Positions 1-11,599 of a stretch of 64,000 nucleotides of DNA are shown here, one piece after another (position 1 is the stretch's first letter; each line of letters opens with the position of its first letter). The notes under the pieces are model-generated. The model had not been told where the DNA came from, did no database searches, and saw only the letters and a program-made list of their open reading frames with translations. This stretch comes from Pycnopodia helianthoides (lineage: Eukaryota > Echinodermata > Asteroidea > Forcipulatida > Asteriidae): NCBI GenBank assembly GCA_032158295.1, contig CM063255.1, positions 6,539,501 to 6,603,500 on the forward strand. Reading direction: 5' to 3'. The position numbers and the translations under genes were made by a program.

Positions 1-1354
1 TAACAGAAAAACAGAGACAACATAACCAGGGCAAACAAAACATATCAAGGCTAAAGCAAAATAATTAGTTTTGCATTTCAAAGTTATCGGGTGTAGACTT
101 AAACTAAAGGAAGGGTAACAACGCCAAAGGAACAACGATTTCAATTAAGAAAAAACACATGATGTAAATAATGGTGTAAAATACATGGAAACTCCTCTTA
201 CAAAGGACAACTTATGTGCCAGTAAAGGAGCTATAATTCCCATTTTACTCATAAAGCCAAAACTCATCTTTAATTGGAATGCAAAGAAGTTGAAATTAGT
301 TGCACATAAATGAAAAAGAAAACGCAAACTAGCAGAAAAATCATGTTCGCTTCGGTGAGTCTTAATTTGAATGCATCAATTGCAAATTGGTAGTAAAACT
401 TCAACTTAAGAATGGTCAAAGTGTAGTCTTGAATGCCCTTAAATAAAATTGAATGCATTAAGAGCTAAAAAGAAATCCTAGTTCGAGGGGATTAGGAGAA
501 AATGCATGAAATTGAATGCATGTTAATAAAATTGAATGATTTTTTGCTGAAATTGGCCGGGAAAACCTATATTATTATTATTTTTAAATTTTGTTTTGTA
601 ATATTACTTATTGAGTTATTATTATAATTTTTTTGTATTTTTTTTTGTATTTGTATTTTTTTCTTTGGAGGGGAGGGTAGTTCGGAGCATATCGGCTTAC
701 TAGTCCCTTTCGGATCATGGGGCTCAAGCCCCCCCCCCCTCCCTACAGTCCCACTGTTTTTGCACTTACGGATAAAATTATAAAAATGTTTACCTCTTTT
801 ATAATTGAATTTACACTTTGAATTTTACTAATTGTGTTGAAAAGGTCAATTTCTATTTCGACAAAGCTACGCCTACAATATAAATTTTTAGTTGTCATAA
901 CTATTGTATGTGGGCGGAAAGGTTTCCACAAATTGCCTTTTTGAGCTGTTCTCTTTTGAGCAGATTTAAACACATTATTAAACGGGACTGTACCCGCCCC
1001 TTCTCATTTTGTCTGTCACCCAATCAAAAAAGCACAACAAACAAACAAACCCAACAAAATCGCTACAGTGTCACACTCCATGCCATCCCAGCTGTTCAAA
1101 CAAACCCAAGCAATCTCCCGATCAAGGAGCCCTCTTGCCCCACTCCCTGATCACCATGGTTACCTATGCATCCGCACTAAACTGTGGCCTGCCTATTAAG
1201 CCAATATTAATGGCCCATTATCAATGTTTATGTGGGTAATTTATTCACAGAGGAAAATGGCTTCATAAACATTTCGTGCAGGGGCAACCCGTGGTATTTT
1301 ATTTTCTTGGAGATTTGAAGGTACCACTCGGATACTATGGTTAATCATCTACAC
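1..1354. other. Intergenic or intronic, no gene seen
   Basis: AT-rich sequence with a T-rich tract at about 583-662, a C run ending near 741 and an (ACAA)-like stretch at 1031-1052. Open frames here are short, lack recognisable domains and have no coding-like composition. Confidence 0.5.
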
Positions 1355-1693
1355 TTAAAGGTATTGTACACTTTTGGTAACAGCTCAAAATCAGTGTCCA
1401 CATTTGTGTGTGATTCAACATGTTTATGAACAAACCAACCTGTGAAAGTTTCAGCTCAATTGGTCATCGAGGTCACGAGAAAATAGTGAAAAGAGACCTC
1501 ATGTGTTTTCTGTTTTTTCAAACATCGAGTTTTTATCATAATATTTTACTCATTTCTCAGAACCGATAGCATTTTAGGCACAAACATTTTAAGGAACCCT
1601 TTCTACCATTACTTACTTTAAATCATGTAAGTTATGAGTGAATCTGTGTACTTTGTGTTTTTCGATCTTACCAACAGTGTACATGGCCTTTAA
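1355..1693 (+). mobile_element. T1 element (TTAA-flanked MITE), near full length
   Basis: Begins TTAAAGGTATTGTACACTTT and ends in the inverted counterpart (GTGTACATGGCCTTTAA). Two further copies are at 36904-37247 and 43261-43608. It carries the shared internal module (about 1429-1493, with ACGAGAAAATAGTGAAAAG) also found in T2, T3 and T4. No coding capacity, so it would need a transposase supplied in trans. Confidence 0.85.
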
Positions 1694-2039
1694 TGATAAC
1701 CAGAGGTCTGCAACAGAAACGCTTTTTTTTCCTTTCTTCTCGACACACGAGGGTGCACTTGAGATACTTCATGTAAGCTGTTATACTCCAACAATTAAGT
1801 GATCGCATTGTGGACAGAGCTCTCTACCTGTAAGTGCCTGTGCTGGTTAAAGCAAGGTTTATGCGCAACTTCACCTCGAGTGCAAGTTGTCTGAAGCAAT
1901 TTGCAAATTGTGCACAGATCCTGTAAGACGAGTTGCAAGGAGAAATTCGGCTCAGAAAAAAAAAATGTAGTAAGAAGCAAGGAAGTGCAGTACAAAATCA
2001 GCGTTGTGAGATTTGGATAAATACCATTTTAATGTCCGA

Positions 2040-2632
2040 TTAAAGGTAGGGTCATAGATTGGTTATTGTCAACGTAATGCTGATTTAAAGGCCAAGTTGT
2101 CAATGAAGATACAGTATACGTTACAACGTCTTCTTGTTGAAAACAAAACGAAACAGCAATAACCTAGGCCTACCGTTTGTGTCTTAATGTTGACTTGTCT
2201 TAAGTTTTACAATTTAAATTGTCCTGCAATGTCTAAAGCACGAGAGCCCAAGGCAATTTCTATCGTATACTTGTATATAAATAGCAATAAACCAAATCAA
2301 TCAATCAATCAATCAATTATAAAACTGTCACGATAAATTCATAAAGAGAGTTGAACCCATCCACGTTAGGCGAGATGGCGAGATTACCAACCGCATCTCT
2401 GGCCGCAGCATGCACAAACGGACACCACGGAAGCTTGAATCTCCAAAAACTCGCAGTGCAGATTAACATTTTTCCAACATACGTTTGTGGATTTCAAATC
2501 AACATCGTTTCATACGATATAACTTCGCAGGATGCTTCTACCACTATTACCTTCTTTATGACAAGTAGGGGTTCCGATAGAAATTACACCCCCTTTTCAG
2601 GGTCAATACCAAAGTATGACCCTACCATGTAA
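2040..2632 (+). mobile_element. T5 element, copy interrupted by another repeat tail
   Basis: Starts TTAAAGGTAGGGTCATAGAT and ends with AAAGTATGACCCTACCATGT. The stretch 2351-2420 (cgagatggcgag...ccgcatctctggccgcagca) matches the T5 copies at 7577 and 28338. Between about 2180 and 2320 an unrelated piece ends in AATCAATCAATC repeats, like the 3' tail of a retroelement inserted into T5. Confidence 0.65.
2294..2318. repeat. (AATC)n microsatellite
   Basis: Five or so tandem AATC units directly after GCAATAAACC. Short tandem tails of this kind are typical 3' ends of non-LTR retroelements, so it may mark the end of a truncated copy. Confidence 0.75.
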
Positions 2633-4274
2633 CATTGATTGTTTCATTAGATCTACACATCATTGGAAAGTCGTGAAAAGTTCAACAAAAGTTACTCATA
2701 ACTTGACCCCATTTGACCTTGACTTCCAGTTTAAACCGGATGTTGAAGTTTTAAATTGGAAAACAATCTAACTTCTGAACCAGACATTGGGTTGCTATGG
2801 TTAAATATCGTCACCAGTTCATTCAAACAAAATGTGACACCACTCACTAACACCCGTGTGTTTGTTGTTTACAAACACTGTACGTCTAGTTATCATTCAA
2901 ATTATCTGGGAGACCACCCTTTGGCCAGTGCCCCAAACAGTACACCCTCCAATTTATTTCACCTGAAATTTGACATTTTTAATTGAGATTGCTAACTTAT
3001 CTCCGGGTGTGCTCCTCCCCCCCCCCCCCCCCCATCATTGCGTGACAACATTTTTGCAACTATCTACTACGTAATTTATTTGTTTGTTATCGATCGATGG
3101 TGAGCCAGGAATTCTCGACGTACGCGTCCGGGTTTTTTTCCCCCTTGCACAACTGAAGAAATAAAAGAGAGCCGAGATGAGAAAAAAAAAAAAAAACTAA
3201 AGCTTTTAATGTATAGTTAACAAAGGTGTTTTTGTGCATTGCTTGTTTGAGAACTTGCCTTGTTATTCTTCCTTATAAAGTCTCTAGGGAAGATGACTAT
3301 ACACAGCGGAGCAGAGTCGAACTCACCCGTTGTCGTGTGTGTTTTAAAAAAAAAAATTTCAAATAACATCATGCTCCAAAAAAATTATTTTTTTCCATCG
3401 GCACTTGCGTCGGCAAATGATACGTAGTCATCATAGTTTTTGGGTTTTGTTGAGCGTTTAATTTCCAATAATGTTGGAGCGATGCAATGAGATTCCCCAG
3501 CTGGATTTGACAAACAAAGGGTCATGACGTGCACTGAAACTGCGTGTGTGTGGGGGCTTACGGAGGGGCCCTTGTGGGGTTGTTTTACACAATAGAACAA
3601 TGGACCCCACAAGGAAATGCTTTAGAAAAGAGAATAATAGAACAACAATAGCAGGACCCCACAAACCCGATCCGTAAGGTTGTGGTGTGTGAGTTTGTAG
3701 TGACATTCAAACCGAGGACTTACAACAAAAGGGACAATACGTTCACGTTTGCTATCACAAAAGAAAACAATGGTGTCCACGTTTGTCAGGACAAAGAGTT
3801 GAACAAAGGAGGGTCCACGATTGGAGGTCATTACACACTTGGGTGTGTGTGCTTGTGCTGGGGGAGGGGGAGGGGGGGGGAGGGGGAGGGGGGGGAGGGG
3901 GTTACCAAACATTGAAGTTAGGAGCACCTGATTAAATTCTTGCATGGGGATGACTGAAACTCAGGGCAATTGATTACATTTCTGTGCATTGTTCACCGGA
4001 TGCTTTTAGAGCTATGCATCATAAAGAAAACCTTTTGAGAAAGCTTGCTATGTTGTATTTTAATTTGTCATCGACGAAGCTACTAATTGCAACAGTCAAC
4101 GAACGCGAGCGGAGGCTACTGCTCTCTCGGGCTTTCAAAACTAGCTCAATTTTTCACCTCCACTTATTCAATTCACTTGCCGAGAAAAACAGCAATGCAA
4201 CACAGATCACATCAATTTTGGCTGGTAAACGTTTTGTCATGCAAGATTGTTCAATGTTTAGCAAATCATGAGCC
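2633..4274. other. Non-coding stretch with homopolymer tracts
   Basis: Contains a C17 run (3017-3033), an A-run near 3182-3196 and the G-rich tract described separately. A weak M3-like segment may lie at 3240-3330 (agaacttgccttgttattct). No gene recognised. Confidence 0.5.
3860..3901 (+). repeat. G-rich tract with quadruplex potential
   Basis: About 42 bases made almost only of G runs (4-9 long) separated by single A residues. It holds many more than four runs of three or more G, the standard G-quadruplex pattern, and is long enough for two stacked quadruplexes. Confidence 0.85.
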
Positions 4275-4405
4275 TTAAAGGCAGAGGGTATACTTTTGGT
4301 AATTGTCAAAGACACCGCATCCTCACTTGGTGTATCGCAACATATGCGTAAAATAAAATTTAAAAAACCTGTGAAAATTCGGGCTCTATCGGTCCTCGAA
4401 GTTGA
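4275..4405 (+). mobile_element. T3 element, left-end fragment
   Basis: Starts TTAAAGGCAGAGGGTATACT, then the T3 left arm (ggtaattgtcaaagac, cacttggtgtatc) up to ATCGGTCCTCGAAGTTG. The central palindrome and right end are missing. Confidence 0.6.
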
Positions 4406-5808
4406 AAGAAAGGCGTGTTTCGGCGACCCTATAACCAGAAACATGTTTGAGGTTCAGTTATTGGTTTAGCGTTTTGAATTGGTCCGTAATGCTGTGGAGT
4501 CAAAAATGTGGTTCTACAAAATGGCGGACCGTGTGAGTTTACATAATAATAGGGAAAACCTATAGAGGCATATTTGGTGGATCATTATATTCTACTTTTA
4601 AAACATCTTTCCAACCATATTTATTTCAAAACGGACGCTTTCAATTGCTTTTTATAACCCGAAGCGCCAAAGACCAAGGCAACGTGTCCTTTTAAATGTT
4701 TTCGCTTGTTCGGTACAACCACGGTGATGCAGCTGTTTCGACCAAACCGTAACAGAGATGTTGGCTTGTTTAGGCTTTGGTTTCAAGATGGCGGATGCCC
4801 CAATCTCACGAAAGATGTCAACAAAGGGGGAAAAAAAAAACCTTGCAGCATGTTCCAATAAGGTTGATAATTATAATGACTATAGTTCCATTATTATAAA
4901 ATAAAATGAAGGCGGTAAATTTTGAGAACTCTAATTATCAAGAGATAATGCAAATTAGAGATGTACCATGCGCCACAAACAGTTTTGGGTATTAGTGACC
5001 CGTTTTCGCGTAGCTCTTGGAAAATGTTTCAGTCAGTGAAGTATACGTCAGAAACTTGTTTCTATAGTCAGGGCCCCCGTAACGTCAGGGTTTGCCCTTA
5101 CCCTTTTTCCAGCTAGTCAGCAGGACCGGTTAGCTTGCCATTTCACTTGTCCACCAGCTTTTGCACTTGTCCAAAATTCATATTGAACAGGGATGCTTTT
5201 CAACACTGAGCTAGCCAGTCGGACCAATTTGGAGTGAATGTTGACTGGTCCGTGGGTGTTTTAAGTGCATTTGGCCAGCAGACCACACTGTTAAGGAGAT
5301 GAGATTGCTGATGTAACTTGCCCCTATAAATAATTGGTTTGTGGGTGAAAGCCATACATGAATCATCTTCTAGGATGGGGAGTTCTGAGAGCAGCCAAAG
5401 TTGAATAAAACCTCAGATATTCAGCCATGGCTAGTTAAACCTCAACATTTTCTAGCAGTGCACCCTTATTTGGTATTACAGTGGTTACTTTTAACATTGG
5501 TTTCTCTGAGAAAGATATTACTGGTTAATTTATAACCTAAACACTTATATTTGTGCATGCAAAAAAGGTACTGGTACCCATCACTGGACATGTGTCGTGT
5601 AAATAAACAGACACATAAACAAGACACGTCTACAAATAGACCCCTTGCACATGACGTCACAAGCTCAAACAGCGCCCTCACTGGAGGTCAATGAAGACCT
5701 ATCGTTGGCTGAGAGCTGTGCGCGTTGCGTACATGCGAGCATCGTTTTGACCTTAGCGATGGGGCCAATGCATGGTGGTCTATAAATAATTAAAAAAAAT
5801 AACATTGC
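4406..5808. other. Non-coding stretch, weak inverted repeat
   Basis: Arms around 4669-4690 (ccaaagaccaaggcaacgtg) and 4769-4790 (reverse complement ccaaagcctaaacaagcc) form an imperfect stem and may be an old MITE. Otherwise no recognisable gene or repeat. Confidence 0.4.
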
Positions 5809-5878
5809 CTGCTGCTGCGCTGCTGCTGCTGCTGCTGCTGCTGCTCTGCTTCTGCTGCTGCTGCTGCTACTGCTGCTA
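5809..5878 (+). repeat. CTG/CAG trinucleotide repeat
   Basis: About 20 CTG units with a few interruptions (CGC, CTT, CTA). It reads as poly-Leu on the plus strand or poly-Ala/Gln/Ser on the minus, but the flanks show no other coding signs. A short (TAC)n tract follows to about 5913. Confidence 0.9.
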
Positions 5879-5913
5879 CAAACTACTACTACCACTACTA
5901 CTAGGGGGCCTAC
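5879..5913 (+). repeat. (TAC)n microsatellite adjoining the CTG tract
   Basis: Imperfect TAC/ACT units run on from the CTG repeat, ending in a CCTACTACTAGGG motif. The two tracts probably form one compound microsatellite. Confidence 0.75.
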
Positions 5914-6570
5914 TACTAGGGATAATAAATTTAAATTCCTTGGATTGTATAGCCATAAGCACAGTTCTGCCTCTACAACTTTACTTTCTAGAAATGTTTA
6001 AAACCCATAACCCTCTTTAATCGCTACCCCCCCCCACCTCTCTCTCTATCTCTCTTTCTTCATCTGATGAAGATGGTGGCGGTCATTCAGAACACTTGCC
6101 CCTTCAAGCAATATCTCTTCCCTCCTTCTCGCCAAGCCCTCCCGGGGGATAGCAGATATATTAGATATAACTTGTTGATGTCTTGGCGATTCTCCCCCCC
6201 CCTCCCCTTTTCCTTCTTTCTATATAACTGTAGTCGTTGTTGGCAGCTAGAGAAATACTACCCATTATGGTTGGTACTAATTGATTTATATGTATGGCCG
6301 GCCGATATGGCTGTCTATATCCAACTTGATAAAGCCACTGAGCACACTAGTCCTGCTTAGCAGAAAAGCAGTCACCAACAGAAATGCACTACTGAAAACG
6401 GTACAAAGTTAAAAGCAGTGGGTTTGACACAGGGTTTGAAAGTTTTCATCTTTTTCATGCTACTTCGTATAGTCGTCGCAGGAAAGTTAAATTTCGCATG
6501 AGAAATGGAAAAGCGATAGTTAAGAGAATTGTAACAATAGAGTGTTATGCACTTATCTTTTCCCCTTTTT
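5914..6570. other. Non-coding stretch with pyrimidine tracts
   Basis: Includes a C-run followed by a CT-rich stretch at about 6027-6060 and another C-run near 6192-6204. No gene recognised. Confidence 0.45.
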
Positions 6571-6964
6571 TTAAAGGAAAATTACAGAATTGGTAAGAAA
6601 ACAACTTGTAAAATATACTTTTGATCACAGATTTACATAAAACTTACACGGTCTAATGATGATGAAAGTAGAAAACATCCCTTGAAATATTTCCGTCTGA
6701 AGTGCCATATTTGATGAGAAATGAATAAACTAGTTTTCCGATTGGAGTTTATCGCTCAGTGAGCGTTTTATTCATTTTGTTGAATCTATATGATTTCATG
6801 CAAATGTGTAATCGGTTTTTCACTATTTTCTCGTGACCCAGATGGCCGATCGGTCTCAAACTTCTACAGGTTTGTCAGTTTATGTATATGGTGGATTACA
6901 TAAAGTGCTTACACTGCCCGCAACTGTTTTGTTAGCAAAAACTATCTCTGTAATGTTCCTTTAA
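6571..6964 (+). mobile_element. T2 element, full length (394 bp)
   Basis: Ends are TTAAAGGAAAATTACAGAAT and CTCTGTAATGTTCCTTTAA in inverted orientation. The centre has the palindrome CGCTCAGTGAGCG (6753-6765). The shared module appears as the reverse complement (ttcactattttctcgtgacc, 6819-6838). Other copies: 11199, 42677, 53459. Confidence 0.9.
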
Positions 6965-7576
6965 GTGGCCATTTTATTAGCCACAACCTTCTCTCCTGGT
7001 TCAACTTGTTAAACTCTAATGTGTCCGGCAAAGTTGGAGCCTGGAAATTTTTTGGCGGGCACCCAACGAGTTGTCTTAAGGTAAAAACTAAAAAAAAATT
7101 AAAAAAAGCCACGGCATTATCTTGAAATGACACTGTTTGCTTTAAATACAGCAAAACAGCTCTTGTGAAAGTGGTTGCCGTTCTGGTTGTCCGGGGAAAA
7201 ACTCTAAGGACTGATGGAAATTAGATTAAGTGATGAAATTGCCTTTTTCATGAATAATTAGATACTACTGATGATATTTGCCTGGGACGAATCGTGTTGC
7301 TCGAAAAGATGAAGTTTCATTGAAGCGGATTTTTTCCTTCTCCATAGGGAGATTGGCTTACAAAATTCATCATTATCCATCGGAAGGAAAGAAGGAAAGA
7401 AATAAGGTCAGGTGAAGATGAAGATGGAGATGATGGACAGTGATAAGATTCAAGTCTTAAATCTTACATGCACAATGATCGAGGTCAACATATTCTTAAA
7501 AAACTCTTAAATGCTTCACACATAAAAGGAGACAAGAAATGGTGGATCATTATAGACAATTAGGTGCTTATCAACA
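6965..7576. other. Non-coding stretch
   Basis: A GGAA/GAAA-rich purine tract at about 7381-7405 and another purine-rich patch near 7415-7440. No gene or recognised repeat. Confidence 0.45.
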
Positions 7577-7905
7577 ATAAAGGCATGGTCATAAGATTGT
7601 TTGTTTTTTGTCAACTAATGTGATTTATATAGGCAGAAATTTAAAGAGAGACACAGTAAAAGTCTGATGTGAAAGTTTCAGCTGAATACGGTGCTACCTG
7701 CTGAGAAAAAAAAAGAGAGAACAAATCTCACGGTATTTTCACAAGAACGTGGAGTCCATCCACGTTCAGCGAGGTGACAGCGGGTACCAACCGCATCTCT
7801 GGCCGCAGCATTCGTGAACGGACACCAACCCTCAGAAAACAGCTGTCCTTTAATGTTTCTCAACAAGTCAGAAAACACGGACACCCTCACCAGGTAAATT
7901 ATGTT
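7577..7905 (+). mobile_element. T5 element, partial copy
   Basis: Begins AATAAAGGCATGGTCATAAG and shares with the copies at 2040 and 28338 the stretch with CACGGTATTTTCA, AAGAACGT, and GCGAGGTGACAGCGGGTA. The right end is not clear. Confidence 0.6.
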
Positions 7906-7984
7906 CAGGCTTGGGCATGTGTGCCTTATGAAAACAATTACACAGTCAGTTTCCCTTGTTCTGTATTACTTGATATTTGAAATA

Positions 7985-8232
7985 AAAAAAGTCGCATTGC
8001 TTTAAGGTGATCCCTTTGCTGCCGCTTCCCAGGTTGTAATCCCTGGCTAGGTAGGCAGTTACAGGTTGAATGGCTTCTGACTGGCCCCCCTGAACAAAGA
8101 TACTGACCAAAAAAGGGAGACCGCCAACATTACGGCTATACATAGATAGCTCAGTTAGTGGAGCGCCGGCACTTTAAAACGAAGGTCGCAGACTTAGGTC
8201 CCGCTCTTGTCAAATAAACCTTGTTCAACCCA
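7985..8232 (+). mobile_element. S2 repeat with 3' tRNA-like segment
   Basis: A leader (tttaaggtgatccct, gctgccgcttc, atggcttctgactggc) is followed at about 8146 by an A-box-like tagctcagttagtggagc and at about 8186 by a B-box-like ggtcgcagacttaggtccc, then ttgtcaaataaaccttgttc. The same order occurs in reverse at 20408-20685, showing that leader and tRNA-like part belong to one unit. The tRNA cloverleaf is degraded. Confidence 0.75.
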
Positions 8233-9751
8233 AAATCATATTTTGTAATCCTAAAGGATTTTGCTCGCTGAAAATCTGTTTTAGCTTGTCGTAGAATGAG
8301 TTGATTTAAAACAGATTTAGTGATGTCTCGAAACTTGAGTACTCGGGTCTGTAACTGGAGTTACTTTATAAAGGGGTAAACTTTTGTTCTGCAAACAAGA
8401 AAAGGAATTCCCCTGATACTACGCAAACCTATTTAGTTTAAATTTCCACCACAAAACTTGACACAATTTATTGGGTTACATATTTCTTCAAGTGTATGAT
8501 TTGATAAAGACCTTTCAAATCAAATTTCAAAAAAGTGTAACATACTCCAACCCTCTCGGTAAAAAAAGTACACGGATACGGTAAATTGGGGTAAGAGCAG
8601 ACATTTTGTTTTCGTATCAAGTTAGTCCAAGTGTTACTGTTCCCCTCGCTACAATGACATTAATGCATTTTTAATCACGTCATCAGGCTCGTGCCCCAGT
8701 TTTTTTTCTTCCCCGTATTACATCGCTTCCTCTTCATTCCCTGCTCAACATGGACACTGCATAATTCACAACTCGGCAAAATGTCTGTATTGATCCGAAG
8801 AGCGGGGAGAAGTGAATGAAATATATAACACTTCATTTCGACAACCATGCTCACGTCGCATTAGCCCGCCGCTGTTGAGTTTTCCGCACATTTTCACCAG
8901 CCCCCGTCACCGGCGACATCGATTGTGAGTATTTCACGCGAGCGAGGTGTCATGCACACCCCCGTATACACAAAAGGGAACAAATGCATTTTGGCATTGA
9001 GTCGGCAAATGAAAATATGAAGTATAGAAGATGAACAAAATACACTGCAGCCGAAAAGCCACTTACAACACTCGACTGGCCAGGAGTCCACAAATAGTTA
9101 AATTATTGACGTTGCTTGCATAGTAAGTGGTTAGAGCTGTAATCCATTAAAAGCAGCAAAGTGTTGACCATACCAGACTGTGCAGTCAAGTTATTGATTC
9201 TGCATATGGCATTATGACTACTGCAACCAAACATCTGAAGGCAAAAATCTCCAGCGATGTTTTTTTTTTTGGTCCTTCCTCCTAACAGGAGCTACGGCAT
9301 TTCTTTGATTGGAATTGATTAACGGAGTCCTTAGAGAAAGAAGCTCTCTTGAGCAAAGTTATACATGTATTGATTGGCAGCTAGTACTTTTTACAAATGT
9401 GAAGTGGTTCTGAGAGTGGCAAGGGTGGGTCGGGGGATATCACATGGTAAATACTTGAGATTGATATTTCATCAGGTTCCAAATTAAATGTTACCGGACG
9501 TAACCTCTACAACTTAGTCAAAAGGGCTGATTCGGTGACAAGATTTGGTTACCCTAGTCTCCGGTCGTCAAACTTACAGACCCCCAATGTCTTATCAATA
9601 CCTGGGGATCGATAAGCTCCTTTCACACGAACGAGCAATCTCCGGGAAAGAAAACCCCGGGGAAGTTTCACCCCACTGCCAGCCACACATTGTTGGTTTC
9701 ACAACTGACGGATAATGCACACTCAACACGCTGACCCCGGGGTTATCTTGC
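8233..9751. other. Non-coding stretch, no repeat family identified
   Basis: Unique-looking sequence. Short open frames show no conserved domain. A T-run lies near 9261-9270. Confidence 0.45.
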
Positions 9752-9889
9752 TTAAAGGGTGTATAAGATTGAACATAAAAGGTTCACAGATTTGCACATA
9801 ACTTACATGGTATAAAGATGGTCATGTTGAATCACATGAAGTATGGATGCTAGTCTTTGAAAATAACCAATGTTGTACATGTGCTTTAA
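9752..9889 (+). mobile_element. T4 element, 138-bp internal-deletion derivative
   Basis: Both ends are present (TTAAAGGGTGTATAAGATTG and TGTTGTACATGTGCTTTAA) but most of the ~355-bp interior seen at 17121 and 22211 is missing. It is a minimal version with intact termini. Confidence 0.75.
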
Positions 9890-9964
9890 TCCAACTCCCA
9901 AGCAGGGGTAGGTTTTCTTGACAAACTTCCCATCCGAGTTCGTCGATCCAACCCACGTATTTTG

Positions 9965-10284
9965 TTTAGAGTCAGTGGATACGTTTGGTAACTACTCAAG
10001 AAATACATAACCATACAAAACTTATCTGAAGTAATGTAGCTTTTGAGAAAGAGGTAATTTCTCACAAAACTATTTGTATCTGAGAGAGGTTTCACGTATG
10101 AAGACAATCTCAGGCGTTTGAAAGCACATAATCCTATGCAACAAGGTATTTTTTCTTTCTTTCATCAGTTTCTTGCAACTTCAATGACCAACCGAGACCA
10201 AATTTTCACAGGTTTGTTATTTTATGCATATGTTGGGATACACCAAGTGAGGATACTATTACCAAAAGTATAGCCTGCCTTTAA
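9965..10284 (-). mobile_element. T3 element, diverged copy
   Basis: Shows T3 landmarks in reverse: gaagtaatgtagcttttgag, gaaagcacataat, caccaagtgaggatac, and an end of CAAAAGTATAGCCTGCCTTTAA. The central palindrome is replaced by a less perfect sequence. Confidence 0.75.
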
Positions 10285-10416
10285 GCAGCTGCTGACGATT
10301 GAACTAGTTCGAGTTCATTGGTGTTTTTGTTTCTTTTGTCAAGGGCCTTGATCTATTACATAGGATAAGTGGCCTCTAGAAGAAACTGGTCCACTGTCAA
10401 CCATCACACATTACTT

Positions 10417-10485
10417 CTTCCAAACTTGGGCAGTACCTCGTTCCAATTTGGGCAATACCTCATTCCAACTTGGGCAAGACACTGT
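10417..10485 (+). repeat. Three tandem 22-23-bp units
   Basis: Three near-identical units of the type TTCCAACTTGGGCAATACCT follow one another. No wider repeat context recognised. Confidence 0.8.
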
Positions 10486-10579
10486 CTATGATTACATGAA
10501 TGGGTTTGATGTTTCTTAACTCAAAGACCAAAAAAAGCTTAACAAGTTGAAACAACTAAAAAAACACAGTATGTTTTTA

Positions 10580-10773
10580 TGGGGCATTGCATGGTGAGGT
10601 ATCAATGTCAGTTTGCGGTACCACCATGTGTATATCTACTTTGCAGTGTTTTGTCCTTTAGAGAACTTGTCTTGCTATTTGTTCTACTACCGCGGAGTAG
10701 AGTTTTTGAAATTCGGGAGACCTTTCATTTCTAAAAAAGAACTGTCCTGCTTAATAACTACTACAAGTTATAT
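10580..10773 (+). mobile_element. M3 element
   Basis: About 195 bp, present in the opposite orientation at 57240-57434. Shared landmarks are gcattgcatggtgaggtat, agaacttgtcttgctatttg, ctactaccgcggagtag and aactgtcctgcttaataact. Two copies in opposite orientation indicate a dispersed element; no coding capacity. Confidence 0.75.
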
Positions 10774-11198
10774 GCAAACCTCAAACTAAGTTTAGTGCCT
10801 TTCTCGCAGACTTAGGATGCCAAATACAAACAGATGAAAAACAAAACTTGTTATGAAATTGCCTCTCTTATACGCTGTGTGGCACTTTACGCGCTGTTCC
10901 CTTGTGACTCCCCCCTCTCCCCTCTCCCCCCTTCCCTCATTCAGATAAATTCATTCTGCCCGTGGGCACATATTACACTCAACAGGATGCCGATGTCCCC
11001 AGTCTGCGTCTCGCTTCCGCTGATCCTAGCATCCTTCATTGATCCACTCCAACAACATTCAACGCGGCACCTGGCTCCTGCCGAGATCAAAACTAGAGTC
11101 AATTTCCAATTCTGATGTCATACTCTCCAACATTCCCCCTCCTCTGCTCCTTCCGTCCCTTCTTGACCGAAAGTCCCAGTCATTTTTTAGACTGAAAC
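10774..11198. other. Non-coding stretch
   Basis: CT-rich low complexity at about 10908-10935. An open frame from 10834 lacks any recognised domain. Confidence 0.4.
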
Positions 11199-11599
11199 TT
11201 AAAGGAACATTACAGAATTGGTAAGAGAAAAACTTGTAAGATATACTTTTTGATCACAGATTTAAATAAAACTTACACGGTCTAGTGATGATGATAGTCG
11301 AAAACATCCCTTGAAATATTTTTGTCTGAAGTGCCTTATTTGATGATAAATGAATAAACTAATTTTCCGATCGGAGTTTATCGCTCAGTGAGCGTTTTAT
11401 TCATTTGTTGAATCTATATGATTTCAATAATTATGCAAATGTGTAATCGTTTTTTCACTGTTTTCTCGTGACACAGATGGCCGATCGATCTCAAACTTCT
11501 ACAGGTTTGTCAGTTTATGTATATGGTGGATTACATAAAGTGCTTACACTGCCAGCAACTGTTTTGTTAGCAAAAACCAATTCTGTAATGTTCCTTTAA
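11199..11599 (+). mobile_element. T2 element, full length (401 bp)
   Basis: TTAAAGGAACATTACAGAAT at the left and ATTCTGTAATGTTCCTTTAA at the right form the terminal inverted repeats, with TTAA at both edges. The CGCTCAGTGAGCG centre is intact. Very similar to 6571-6964 with small indels, implying recent activity. Confidence 0.92.
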
